From assembly GCA_024349245.1 (NCBI GenBank), contig JALDNG010000020.1, forward strand, positions 8,197,001 through 8,261,000: a stretch of DNA of 64,000 nt. Direction: 5' to 3'. Positions 26,061-37,300 of this stretch are shown here, piece by piece. The DNA comes from Neodontobutis hainanensis. Its lineage: Eukaryota; Chordata; Actinopteri; Gobiiformes; Odontobutidae. How positions within the stretch are numbered: position 1 is the stretch's first letter; each line of letters starts with the position of its first letter. Under the pieces are notes generated by a model. It ran no database searches and had not been told where the DNA came from. It was given only the letters and a program-made list of their open reading frames with translations. A program made the translations under genes and the position numbers.

Positions 26061-29000
26061 GCTTATTCAATTAAAGCGCCACGCTTTTGCTTCGCTGTCT
26101 TCGAGTTTAGGCACCAAAATAATAACATACAATTCAACGTTTACCAACGAGAAAAAAGTCTTTCCAAGTGAAAATTGTAGGTTACACAAACCTAATAAGT
26201 GTTTTTTTTTTTTACCGTCCTTTAATGAGCATTAGATACATAGCCTACACTACACACACTGTTTGATATTCACAGCGTGTAGTTCCAATTATACATAATG
26301 ATAATGCTGTCTGATTAGATTATGAGCAGGGTGTCATTTTTCCTATTGTTGTATTTCTGAGTCACTCCATTTATCTGAATCTCTATAAAAAAAGATGGAA
26401 TAATGGGACTTCTGTCAAAGGTCACCTTACATTTCTCTGAGCAATTTATGTCTAAAATGACAAAGGAACAACTCGGTCTATTTGCAACATACTTGCCCTT
26501 GGTTTGTGCTTACATTTGTTTGTGAGAGTGTCCATGGTGAGGTGTCAGCAAAGGAGTAACCTAAGTGACGCCCTGCCGAAGCTGGCAAAAACTAACCCTG
26601 ATAGTATGGTACATTTATAATAAAAAAAAAAATCAGTGTCAACATGATTGACATACATAATACAGACAAAGGCTAGTAACTAGTTAATTTATAGAAGTTA
26701 TGTGCATTTATGTTAGGTTATGTCATTTAATGGCCTTTACAGATGTAAAAAAAAAAGATTGGTAAATAAGATGGAATCATAAATGTGTGTGAACAAAGTC
26801 TGACTAAATGTGCTTCAATTCAGTTTTCATTTACAATGCCTAAAGAAATATTTAATAAAATTTTGTCATCATAGTGTTAAAGAAAGATGATTCATATTTT
26901 CCAATAATTCATTTTATAGGCTTGGTCTGCAGCAAATTATCATGACAGAATAATGGCTTTAATTTTATGAGGACACTGCAAAAAATCATATTTTTGAGGA
27001 ATTTTTGAATTTTGACCTATCCTTTACCACTTGCCTGTTGTGGTGTCAGTCAGGAATTTTCTATTAACTAGATCAGATGTTGATGTGCCTCCACCTTCAA
27101 AGAACCATGCTGACTGCAGAGGTGGCACTCTGGGTGTGTGGTGTGTGTCACATTTCCAGTTTGTGTAAGCATGTGATAGATCCAGACCCTACAGAGAGTA
27201 GGGCTACAGCATGGGCAGGATCTGAGATGGAACCACCTGTTGACAGATCTAGCTGCATTGGTTGAGTTAGAGCGTTGTGTAACATGACAATAGAAAATAA
27301 AAAAAAGGACGCAGATGCATTAGTTATGTATGCATAGCCACATCCAATGAAAGGCACTGTACACTCTCTGGTTGTGGAAGAATTAAACCACAAAGCTAAT
27401 GTTTGACAGTGAGCTGCAGTATCTATCTGACTCCGCATAATATTTCCGCCTCCACTCTCCAGCCTCACTCATGCCCAGCCTGGGGTAAAAATAACTATGT
27501 GGATGAAGCAAATCTCGGCAAAGCCCAGTGCTGTGGTACATTAGCACTACGGAGAAGGCAAGAGATTATTTGGTTCTCCTATCTTCCCCATCTCTCTCTT
27601 GCTAGAGACTTACAATGTGGTCAGCAGGTTGCCTAAGCAACAGACTATGCACTGGCTGTACATTTATACATCTAATGTGCTGCTAACATGTATAGTACAA
27701 GTTAGCCACTACATGCAGCATCCTCTTTGTGAAAAATCAAAACCAAGTATGCCAATGTAATTAGTTTAAGCAGTAATACGTATAAGATTAAGGCTTTACT
27801 TTACTATGTTAACGTTATATTGTTACCTTTAGCTCTAGCAATGGCTTAAGTACATGTGAGGATTAGTACCTGATGTAATGTAGGGCTAACACGATTTGTC
27901 ATACTATGCCTCAGACTTGATATCTGTAATTGTTTTTTTATCACCAGTGGTGACAGGGTGGAAGAAAGTGGATTAAGCTGCACCATAACATGATGATCAT
28001 AGCCGTTTGTAAAACCGAGCACAGTGGTGTGGTTGACATAGAATTCAGTGAGAGAAATGGTGCCTAAATCAGGAAGGCACACACTGACACCATTATGTGA
28101 TATGTTTTTGATGGTTTGAAACAAATACATAAAATATCAATGTAATGCTTCTTGCTTCTTGCAGACAGTTATATATAACTATGAAGAACAATAATATCTT
28201 TTAAATTAAACAAAATACTGTTAAAAGCAGATGCCCTGTATTTCTTGTTAAACTGACTGTAGCTGAAAATGAAGGAGCTCCTGGCCAAACCGGAGCACAT
28301 GGTGTGGATGACGCATGACAAGAGCACCAGTGTATGCAGTAGCGCACTGAGCTGGGGGCTCTTTGCTGATAAACAGCATTAACTCAGGAGGCCATTTTCA
28401 TCAGCACTAATGCAAAACAGTACCCCACAAAATCTCAAAGGCTTATTATCACTATTGTTCATTTGCACATTTGCATTGTACATTTATTTATTTGCGCTTT
28501 TGCACATTTTTTCTCATGTTACAGCTATTAAAGGCAATTACTAAAACTATACTGTCTGCTGATCATTTTCACAAAAGTGCTATCCTAGATGAAATTATGG
28601 TAATAAAGCATTGCATCTTTTTGTGTTTTAATAATTTGTACTATCTGAAATCACTGACTTGATTATACATTATAACTTTATATCCTGCCTTTTGGTGGCA
28701 TCCAGTGTGATATTAACAGCTCTAATAGCCAAGGAGACGGGAGATATAATCTGTAGGTGGGGGCTGTGGATGGATGAACATGAGATGAGGTGAGTGTAAG
28801 CCTCCAGGGGGTCTATGCTCACATGGCAGAGGGAGGCACGTCTCTGTTTGCTGCAGCATGGAGGCCGTTTGACTTGAGTGCAAATAAATGTTGAGACAAC
28901 AACAAAAAGATGATGATTACCTAGACTGTACAACATTATAACCTGTTTGGAATTCATCAACAGTAATATCTGTAGAGCAAATACCATCAATTAATATTGA

Positions 29001-29708
29001 ATAAAAATGTAAAGTGTATGTGGTACTTCTGCAGTCCCCACTAATATATGCTACTTACATTAAGCCTTACGTATTATCAGATTTTGGCGTGAGCAGCAAT
29101 GTACAATTCAACACCATTGCTTTAACATCTAAGGCCCCGTTTAGACCTAGCATTAAAGTCCAGACAGATTGATTGGATCTAATGTGGCCAGCTTTGATGA
29201 AAAGTCTGAATGGGCTAAATGCATCTTAAATACATCCTGGGTAACTTAGACGTGACCTAGGTGGCGTGTATTCAGATCTCTGCAGAGGGGTGAATGGGAA
29301 ATTGTCCTGTTTAAAGACTTCCTTTATCATGTTTTTGTCACATTTGATATTAGAATAGTATTTAATCTTTTCATTACAATAGTAATGATAGAAAAAAATT
29401 GTCAGAAAAGGGCTGTTTTAACTAATTGCAGCCAAGTGAGAACTAATAAAGAAGATTTGGGAAGAAATATGTAACATATGTAAATTAATAGTGTGTCAAT
29501 GAGAAAACAAGAGAAAACAACTTACTTAAAACAACAGACTTTAGAATAAAATTTTCTAAAAAACGGCCTCAGCACTTTGCCAAAGACACTGTTCTGGAGT
29601 TACTTGTCCTTGTCAAGTGTATTTCTGTTTTCAGTGTGTGTGCTGAGCCTACACTATGAAATAGAAGTGATAATTTTCAACTAAGAGTAAAATGTGTTTC
29701 TTTTTCAG
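25623..29708 (+). other. dusp14: Inferred dusp14 intron 1
   Basis: No coding exon is visible. A possible remnant of a DNA transposon starts GGCCCCGTTTAGACCTAGCATTAA at about 29133 (only the first part resembles a common fish repeat end). The remainder is AT-rich. Confidence 0.5.
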
Positions 29709-29738
29709 GAGCTGTCTGGCTGGTTAGGCTGCACTACC

Positions 29739-29762
29739 ATGACTCTAAAGATTTTCTCCTGA
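29739..29762 (+). promoter_or_regulatory. dusp14: Short upstream ORF in the dusp14 5'UTR
   Basis: ATG at 29739 opens a 7-codon frame (MTLKIFS) closed by TGA at 29760-29762, 41 bases before the dusp14 start codon. It lies in the same inferred exon as the coding sequence. Its context (ctaccATGa) is moderate. Such short uORFs often lower translation of the main frame; that effect here is inference. Confidence 0.5.
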
Positions 29763-29803
29763 AGATTTTTCATTATTTCAACTGTTGCTCTACTTGATCC
29801 CAA

Positions 29804-30430
29804 ATGGGTTCCCGCAGCCAAGGTTTCCTCCATCACCACCACCACCGCAGCTCCATGATGCCCACCACTGTGCCCAGACTGCTCCCTGAGAATGGCAGCC
29901 TGCTGGGGGGCATCGCACAGATCACCCCAAACCTATTCCTTAGCCGAGGCAATGTGGCATCTAACCGCAGCCTGCTCTTGTCCAAAGGCATAACCTGTGT
30001 GGTCAACGCCACCATCGAGCTACCCAACTTCAACTGGCCACACATGGAGTATGTAAAGGTCCCACTGGCAGACATGCCCCACTCTCCTATCTCCTTGTAC
30101 TTTGACAGTGTGGCCGATAAGATCCACAGTGTGGGCAGGAAGCGGGGGGCCGTGTTGGTGCACTGTGCGGCAGGAGTAAGCCGCTCAGCATCTCTGTGCT
30201 TGGCATACCTAATGAAATACCACCGTGTGTCTCTGGCTGAGGCTCACGCCTGGGTGAAAGCTCGTCGGCCCGTCATAAGGCCTAATGGTGGCTTCTGGCG
30301 GCAGCTCATCGAGTATGAGCGCAAGCTGTTCGGCAGGAACTCTGTTAAGATGGTACAAACGCCATATGGGGTCATACCAGACGTATATGAGAGGGACCGC
30401 AGGAGCCTGGCTCCGTATTGGGGTCTGTGA
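29804..30430 (+). CDS. dusp14: Dual specificity phosphatase 14 (MKP6)
   Basis: An atypical dual-specificity phosphatase that removes phosphate from Tyr and Ser/Thr of MAP-kinase pathway proteins; in mammals it dampens T-cell signalling through TAB1. The 208-residue protein is encoded in one uninterrupted exon, as in other vertebrates; human is 198. The catalytic loop is VHCAAGVSRS with nucleophile Cys121 and Arg127, and the general acid is Asp90 in PLADMPHSP. The fold spans about residues 34-175 and there is no N-terminal MAPK-docking CH2 domain. The C-terminal tail VKMVQTPYG...YWGL is typical of the DUSP14 subfamily. The N-terminus differs from human and holds five consecutive His (10-14). 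Start chosen as the first ATG in frame after the acceptor at 29708. It lies tail-to-tail with synrg. Confidence 0.97.
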   Translation: MGSRSQGFLHHHHHRSSMMPTTVPRLLPENGSLLGGIAQITPNLFLSRGNVASNRSLLLSKGITCVVNATIELPNFNWPHMEYVKVPLADMPHSPISLYFDSVADKIHSVGRKRGAVLVHCAAGVSRSASLCLAYLMKYHRVSLAEAHAWVKARRPVIRPNGGFWRQLIEYERKLFGRNSVKMVQTPYGVIPDVYERDRRSLAPYWGL

Positions 30431-31710
30431 GGGGAGGGATAGTCACAGGGAGGAGGCCAAGCCTTTTGTTTTACTGGACAGCAGTGCATTGTCACAGCCA
30501 GAATAGTGAATAGAGATGTACGTGTATTTGTGAAGCTTATTTAATGAAATGGTGCGCTTGAAAAGAAAGAATTTAACCTGTTTTAACCCATGAGGCTGCC
30601 AGCTCACCCTGTCCTAATTTGGTTTGTGAAAAGCAGCAAGAACATTTCAAGCCCACAATCCTAAGGACCAATCCGTGGAGGCCACTATGATGTCAACAAC
30701 TGGAACTCAGTGTCGGCCGGTACTGTTTCTCTGTCTGTCAGATTGAGGGCAGGATCTGGGAAGGTGTTGGCTGCATGAGACTGAACAGCTCTGGCATTTA
30801 TGCGACTGAAGTCCTTTTCCTGACGTCACGTGGTGGTGTTGTGCCTGTTTTGAAAATATGTTTGGTGTGAAGAGCAGCAGCATGCTCTTGATTTATAGTA
30901 GCATTACATAAAAATATGGAGAAATTATTTTATTGAAATATGGTGAGGAAACAACCAATTATGGAACATAAAATATGTAATTTCATGTCTGTGGAGGTTC
31001 TCGGTGATCTAAGACATATTTAAGAAAACAAAATTTTAATGTTAGTTTCAGGTTAATCTCCTCCCTCTGGGGGATAGAAAACTCAGTTCTCTTATCAGTT
31101 GAACTTAGACGAGGGACAAAATGTCTTCAACTTCAAACCTACACCCAGATACCCTTCTTTGAAACCTTTTCTTATATTTTACTTTATTTAAGAGTGGATA
31201 AAATTAAAGAGTAGGTTAGCTGTTGGGTTTTGAGGAAGCCCTTGTACACTACAGGGTAGATGGAACTGTCCTGTGACCACAGTGTTATTGTAGTGATCTT
31301 TGATGCTGTCGTGCTGACTCAAAAGAACTGGGAGTTGTGTGAAAGAGGCTTGTTATTCCATGTACCCTTGTTCAACACAGACAGTACACCACACTGTCTT
31401 AGCAAAGAAAAAAAAAAGGTTGTCATTTTAACTCAGTGGACTCGGGAGGAGTAACGCCATAACCATAACAATGACCAAGTTTTCACAAAAACTGTAATTA
31501 ACAAACTATTTCTACACATTTATTTAACAATTACAATTATTGTCTCTGACTATCGGAGCTACAGTCACAGACCACAGGCATTACTATAGGTTTAAGTGGT
31601 CAACCCCAGGTGAATTTAACAAAGCTGTTCTGCCAAACCAAAACTGTGTTAAAAGGTTTGAATTAAATAACTGTAGCATAATGTTTAACCCAGACAGTGA
31701 TAATAAAACA
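30431..31710 (+). other. dusp14: dusp14 3'UTR, extent uncertain
   Basis: No gene is seen after the stop codon. Candidate poly(A) hexamers are ATTAAA at 31203-31208 and AATAAA at 31702-31707. A perfect CRE (TGACGTCA, 30821-30828) overlaps an E-box (CACGTG, 30827-30832). A diverged interspersed repeat lies at about 31060-31190. Confidence 0.4.
31060..31190. repeat. Old interspersed repeat, copy 2
   Basis: It aligns by eye to 3725-3850 through CCTCCCTCT...TCAGTTCTCTTATCAGTTGA...GGGACAAAATGTCTTCAACTT...CCCAGATACCCTT. It lies in or just beyond the dusp14 3'UTR. Confidence 0.4.
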
Positions 31711-33630
31711 AACTCATCTCTCTACCTGCATTATGTTTTTTGGGTTCTGCATGAATACATTATGTGCATCACTACTGGTTTGTTTTCCAATTGCTCGTAG
31801 GAGATGTCCGGAGACATGTTCAGACGTAAGATAAACGTGTGCCATTTGCTGTGGCCACGAAGACTAAAGCAGTTATTGATGAGTGCTATTTGCCTTGTAC
31901 CCACACTTGCTAGGGACCTCTGGAGGGGTCTCCACTATGAATACCATTACCCACAGAGACGGGGCCTGAAAAATGAAGGGGCCCAGCACCACTGATGAGC
32001 TCAAGTGATGGGTCCAAAGGTTGCACACAATTTTCTCCAAGTAATTATGAATCTCCTTTCCTCCACCTCAGCCCTCCTTCCATCTTTGCTGTGTTAATGC
32101 GAGTACATACTTGTGGGTCGCAGGGAACAGTCGAGCACTAAATGTAAACACATCCTTCACCAACAGAAGGATATTATCATTTGTTATTAAGGCAGTGAGC
32201 AGAGCTGTTTCTTGGTCCTGAGCATCAGAGGCAGGCATAGCTCCAGCAGCACAGGCCAAGCAGAGCGTTCTGATGAAGCTAGACGAGACGACATTAGGCA
32301 ACAGGAAGCGCTGGTGAGCAAACTTTTGTCACACTTATATTACCAAAAAAGAATTGGAAAGCAGTAGGTCCTTAATGTTTTTTTACAAGTTAACTTTTCC
32401 CACTTAAAAAGGCCCACAAATTAAGTCTCTAACAAAACAGTGAACTGCATAAAGCAAATAACATCTGCAAAACATTGTTCCTCTGGAAGTCAATTATAAT
32501 TTAGTCATCAGCATGACATTAGTGCTAGTGTTCCAAAAACTATAAATACTGTAGTGGCATTTAACAAGGCCATATGAGCAATACTTGATTGGCTTTTAAT
32601 ATATAATTCACTCATTACAATCTTACTCATTAGTGGGTGAATTAACAATCTGATTTATCTACAACCACACAAGCTTTAACAAGTGTATTGAGGTGTGCTT
32701 TTCTGGGCCTAAATCTCAATAGGCAAACATGAAAGTAGTGTCTACAAGGAGAAAGCTGCTTGTACCACTGCCAGCTGCTATTGAAATTTTGCTGATGGTC
32801 ATTATTAAAGGTGGCGGAAATGTACAGCAGAGATTTTAATGTAAGCATATTGAGAAGTTGAAGCACAGTGGGATAGTGCTCCAGTCAGACAGGTTGTCAT
32901 GAAAAGAGACTGTGGTTAAGTGTACCATAGTAAAACAAGTCATGCTCTCAGCAAGAAGCAGTGTAACATTGACTCATCTGTCTGTCGTAAAGGAAAAGGA
33001 ATAAAAAACACATAGCTGTATTTGGTGTGCATTAAGCTTCCACAGTGAGAATTTCAGAGTCAAGGCTGATCACCTTTCCATTTAACCCTATTATTCTCTG
33101 AAGAATCTTTTTTTTTTCCCCCAGAGTAGCATCAGAGAATAGGCGTGAAGATGACAGGCACAGGCTGAGTGACGCTGGGGGAGACAGGGTCTGCATTTTA
33201 AATTACCCAGCTTTATTCACCAATTGATTGTAATTTTCTGTAATCCTTGTGTTCACCGTGAGAGGAGAGGAATTCATTTTCATCAGGAAATGAATTACGA
33301 GAAGGGCGAGAGATAAAATGGATGTTGGAGAACACACCTGAACACAAGAGTTAGAACGATAATGAGAGTGGTTTCACAGAGCTGCTAGACATCTTATTTG
33401 ATTGGCTGAGCTCAACTGCCAGCGATGGCCTCGCAGAGTTGCTGCAGCAAAATTTATTCCATTTTGTGGCAAAGTAATGTGACAGGAAGAAAATATGCTG
33501 CTAAATATATTAAGTTGGAGAAGAATCTTTAAAAGAGAAGTGATGGACTGAGATGAAATGCCATGTAAATTGAATAAATTATCTTTGGTTCTATAAAAAG
33601 TACAATAAATAACATGTGAATAAACCATAC
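31711..33630. other. Intergenic region between convergent dusp14 and synrg
   Basis: Nothing codes here that I can recognise. The block at about 33100-33320 is less AT-rich and lacks simple repeats, and could be a conserved non-coding element; that needs a cross-species alignment. Confidence 0.6.
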
Positions 33631-33633
33631 TAT

Positions 33634-33639
33634 TTTATT
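33634..33639 (-). terminator. synrg: Candidate synrg poly(A) signal
   Basis: On the minus strand this reads AATAAA, 737 bases after the synrg stop codon. Other minus-strand hexamers in between are variants only. Confidence 0.4.
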
Positions 33640-34375
33640 CACATTACAATGAGTTATAATTACAAGGCTACAGCATGACACATACAAAAAGTGCTGCTGC
33701 AGTTTTAGAATCACAGTCCAGACACAAAAACAACCTCATCCCCAGTTTCTTCCCGGAAAGGTGATCTCCCCAAACAGTGCAAAAACATTAAAACCCAACA
33801 ATTAAATACAACTGATAAAAGACAGACCTTTCAGCCCAGCAGTAACATTCAAGATTGTAGGAGATAGTAACAACCAAAACAGCAAACCAGATAAACCAAG
33901 TTTTCAAGTACAGTAATAAGCTTATAGAGTAATTTGTCTGTTCCAGTTCAACAGGAAAAAAGAGAGTTATGAATATCATCTTAAACAGAAGGAAACCTGA
34001 CAAATGACCTAAAGCTGTTTTAAATGACACTGCATGCCTGATAGTTTTGTTGTTGAATGATTTAATTAACAGTGAAAATGACTAAAAAGCATTAGTTGTA
34101 TTTTATAAAGGTCTGTGTGGTCTGTAAAGATTGTGAATATTTACAACAATTTATCTGTTCAGAAAAAAGCTATGAATTAATGACTGCTTGTAAGCAAAGC
34201 TTAAGTCCATCTAAAGAGGCACAGTAAAAATAAATACAGAATGTAGTGACTTTAAATGTCCTTTTTGTCCCCATCAGTCCAAGGTGAGAGTCAGTGCAGT
34301 GTGGGTGCGTCATCGGTCCAACTATCTGATGTTGATTAGCCTGTGCTCCGTTACCATGGCAGCAGTAGTTGAAGC

Positions 34376-37300
34376 TCAAAGCAGGTCAGGCAGTATAAGA
34401 CCTGGGGGTTTGGGCTCCACACAGTTAATCCAGAAATTGGCACAGCTGGCGTGGTACTGGTGGCCTCCGTACAGCAGCTTGAAGTTGTCTGTCTCTGAGT
34501 TGAACGCCTGGTGCAGTTAGACAATTAGAGAAAAATTTATCAAAAACATGTCAATACTAACTACATGTCAATAGCAGACTAAAACAAACCAATATGTCTA
34601 GTGTTTTTTCTTCAAAACATAACAAATGTATATGGTTTTATTCACATATGAACTTGACACACAATATATATATATTTACGTTTTGGTTCAATGCAGTTCA
34701 AACAACCAAATACAGAACATACAGTTTGTGTCATGTATCATTTATTTTCTACAGCTTATCCCCTCTGAGGCTGTATGGGGCTGGAGCTCATCCCAGCTGC
34801 TTTTGGCAGGGTTTACCCTGGATACATAATGGGTAAAAGTCACTAACTCTGCTATTCAATTGTAAACAGCTGAATAGTTTGGCACTATGTTGTTAATTTA
34901 AACGTCACTTTGGACACGAGAAAAAAAAACAGGATAATACCAAAATAGATAAGGATAGATTTAAATATATTTACATATATAAATTATCAACACTAAATAA
35001 CCCCCACTTTTTATTAATTGAATCTTTCTCTATAATCACACCTGTTGCATTGTTTAATGCAGTAGCCAAGCAGCATTTATAAGCACTAAATCCTAAATGT
35101 GCCAGTGAGACCCTCAGAGTTGTGGCTGTGTGGAGAGGCTAATGTTGATGGTGTAAGGTTTAAGAGTTTGTATCCCTGGTGAAATACAGCAGCTGAACCG
35201 AAGAGAGGAATGAGTCATGTGCAGTGAATCATTGCCTCCCACACACAAGGACAGGGGACATGCATGCAGAGACCAACAACTGCATATGCAGAGACCAACA
35301 ACTGCATATGAAAAGCCCCCAACACAGCATTAAGTCAAACACATCTCCACTTGCCAGAATGCAGCACAGATGCTCATAAAGGGCTTTCTTGCAAACTGAA
35401 TGACATCTTACCACTCATTTCCCTGGCAGCGCAATTTCATTTGGAGCTCTTTTGTGCCATTGCCTAGTTGTTAGCACAAACCTGCATTTTTGCCTGCAAG
35501 AGCTGCCTATATGAAAGGAAGTGGATGCAAAAGGTGGTCAAAAATGTATAGTAACCTCTTTTACATTGGGGCCTTTCCTTCAAACTTCCTCAGACTTTCT
35601 CAAACTTCATAGATGCTACTTCACCCAATGTACAACAAAAAATAGAGTAGCTGCATCAAAGATACAGTACAGAAAATAAACAAGCTTTCCCTGAAATGTA
35701 TTAGTTTCAATTCACAGAAATAAGAAGCTGAGAATAATTACCCATGACCTCTTGTCATTGTCTCTATTCAGTGCCTGTAAGCAGAAAAGGAGTCAGCATA
35801 TTGCCACAGATTCTTGCATTGCAGTGAACAAAAAAAAAAAAAAGCAGAGGGCAGAATAAGACAGCGACCCAAACATTTCCACCAGGACAGAACTCCCTGT
35901 CACCAAAAGAATCCATCTTCTAAGTGACAGGACCCTTCCACAAATAAATTAAACATTGTCAAAAACAAAACAAAAAAAACGAACAACTAAATAAACACTA
36001 TCCTTTAGACACCCCAGAGACCTGCCCTATTATAAATTATTCATCTGAAAATTATTTTAGTAATTCTTGTTTTAATTGCAAAAATTTGCATCACCATGCC
36101 AATATTAGCTGCAAAGTATGACAAATACACAGCATTACTCTGCCTTCCCTGAGCTAAGGAGGAAAAAGGTGGACATAGAGACTCCTCTGTAGAAATGACA
36201 AACTGATGCAGGACAAGCTTGTATGTTTGTATTAAAATTATTAAGAGCAACCATTGAAAATTAAGATTCTTGACACGATTTATTCAGATGCCATTAAGCT
36301 TGATTTCCTTGTGTGACTGTAAAAGACTAACATTTCCTACCTTCTGTGCCTTCGGGTTGAAAAACAAATCAGTGCCCCTCCAATAAATGACAATGCCACA
36401 GTCAGTGCTGCCTGCTGTAGCCACAAGCTCTTTTTCTTCTTCATAATACTCTGAGGGATGCTATTCTCCATTTAGCTTTTATACACTTTTACCAGTGTGG
36501 CTATGCCAAAAATGTAATTAAAACATGGGTTATTAATCTCAGTGCTAGTGGCACAGAGACAAAAATGTACTAATTTGAGTGAGTAGAGTGAAAATGTGTG
36601 TATGTATTTATTCAAATGTCCATTATCAGCTGTACTCCCTGCTTATGACTGATGTGTAAGCCACATCTGCTCCTAGCCAAGATGCCTCTCGGTCAGCCAA
36701 ACTGCACTCGCATATCCATCTGGTCGGTCCACTTGGGGGACACGGTGACCTAACAATGCCATACCCTGCCCTTTCAACTGCAAAGTCTGAACAAAGAACA
36801 AAATAAAGAAGCTGAACTGATGATGGAAAGCACTGTCACCATAGGAAAGAAGCACACAGCACAAGCAAGGCCCCAGTGAGAGTTAGGAGCTGAGCACATA
36901 TTAGAAACCATGGTTGTTGACTGAAAATGAAAGTTAGCAGCCACCTTGAGGTGAAAGAAAATTAAATGAAAGACTTCCAAGACAAAGCTCTAAACATATT
37001 GACCTTGTCTAAACAAAGTACAAACTCCAACTTGAGGTACCAAAGTGACTCATCACTTATTTTAAGAGTGCTCATAGCATTCTGAATTATCCATGATTTG
37101 TAAACTGTAAAGTGCATTATGAGACTTAAGTTGATAGACATGTGTTAATGAGTAAGACTTGTTTGTGCAGGCAGACAACTGTTGTTCATCAGCAGAAGTG
37201 CCGTAGCAGTGAATCCCGTCACTTTGGTCCCCTGCCGGGGTAGTTCATAAGAGAAAATAGGCCCCTAGAGAGTCTCAGTGGGAATGAGTGAAATGAAATT

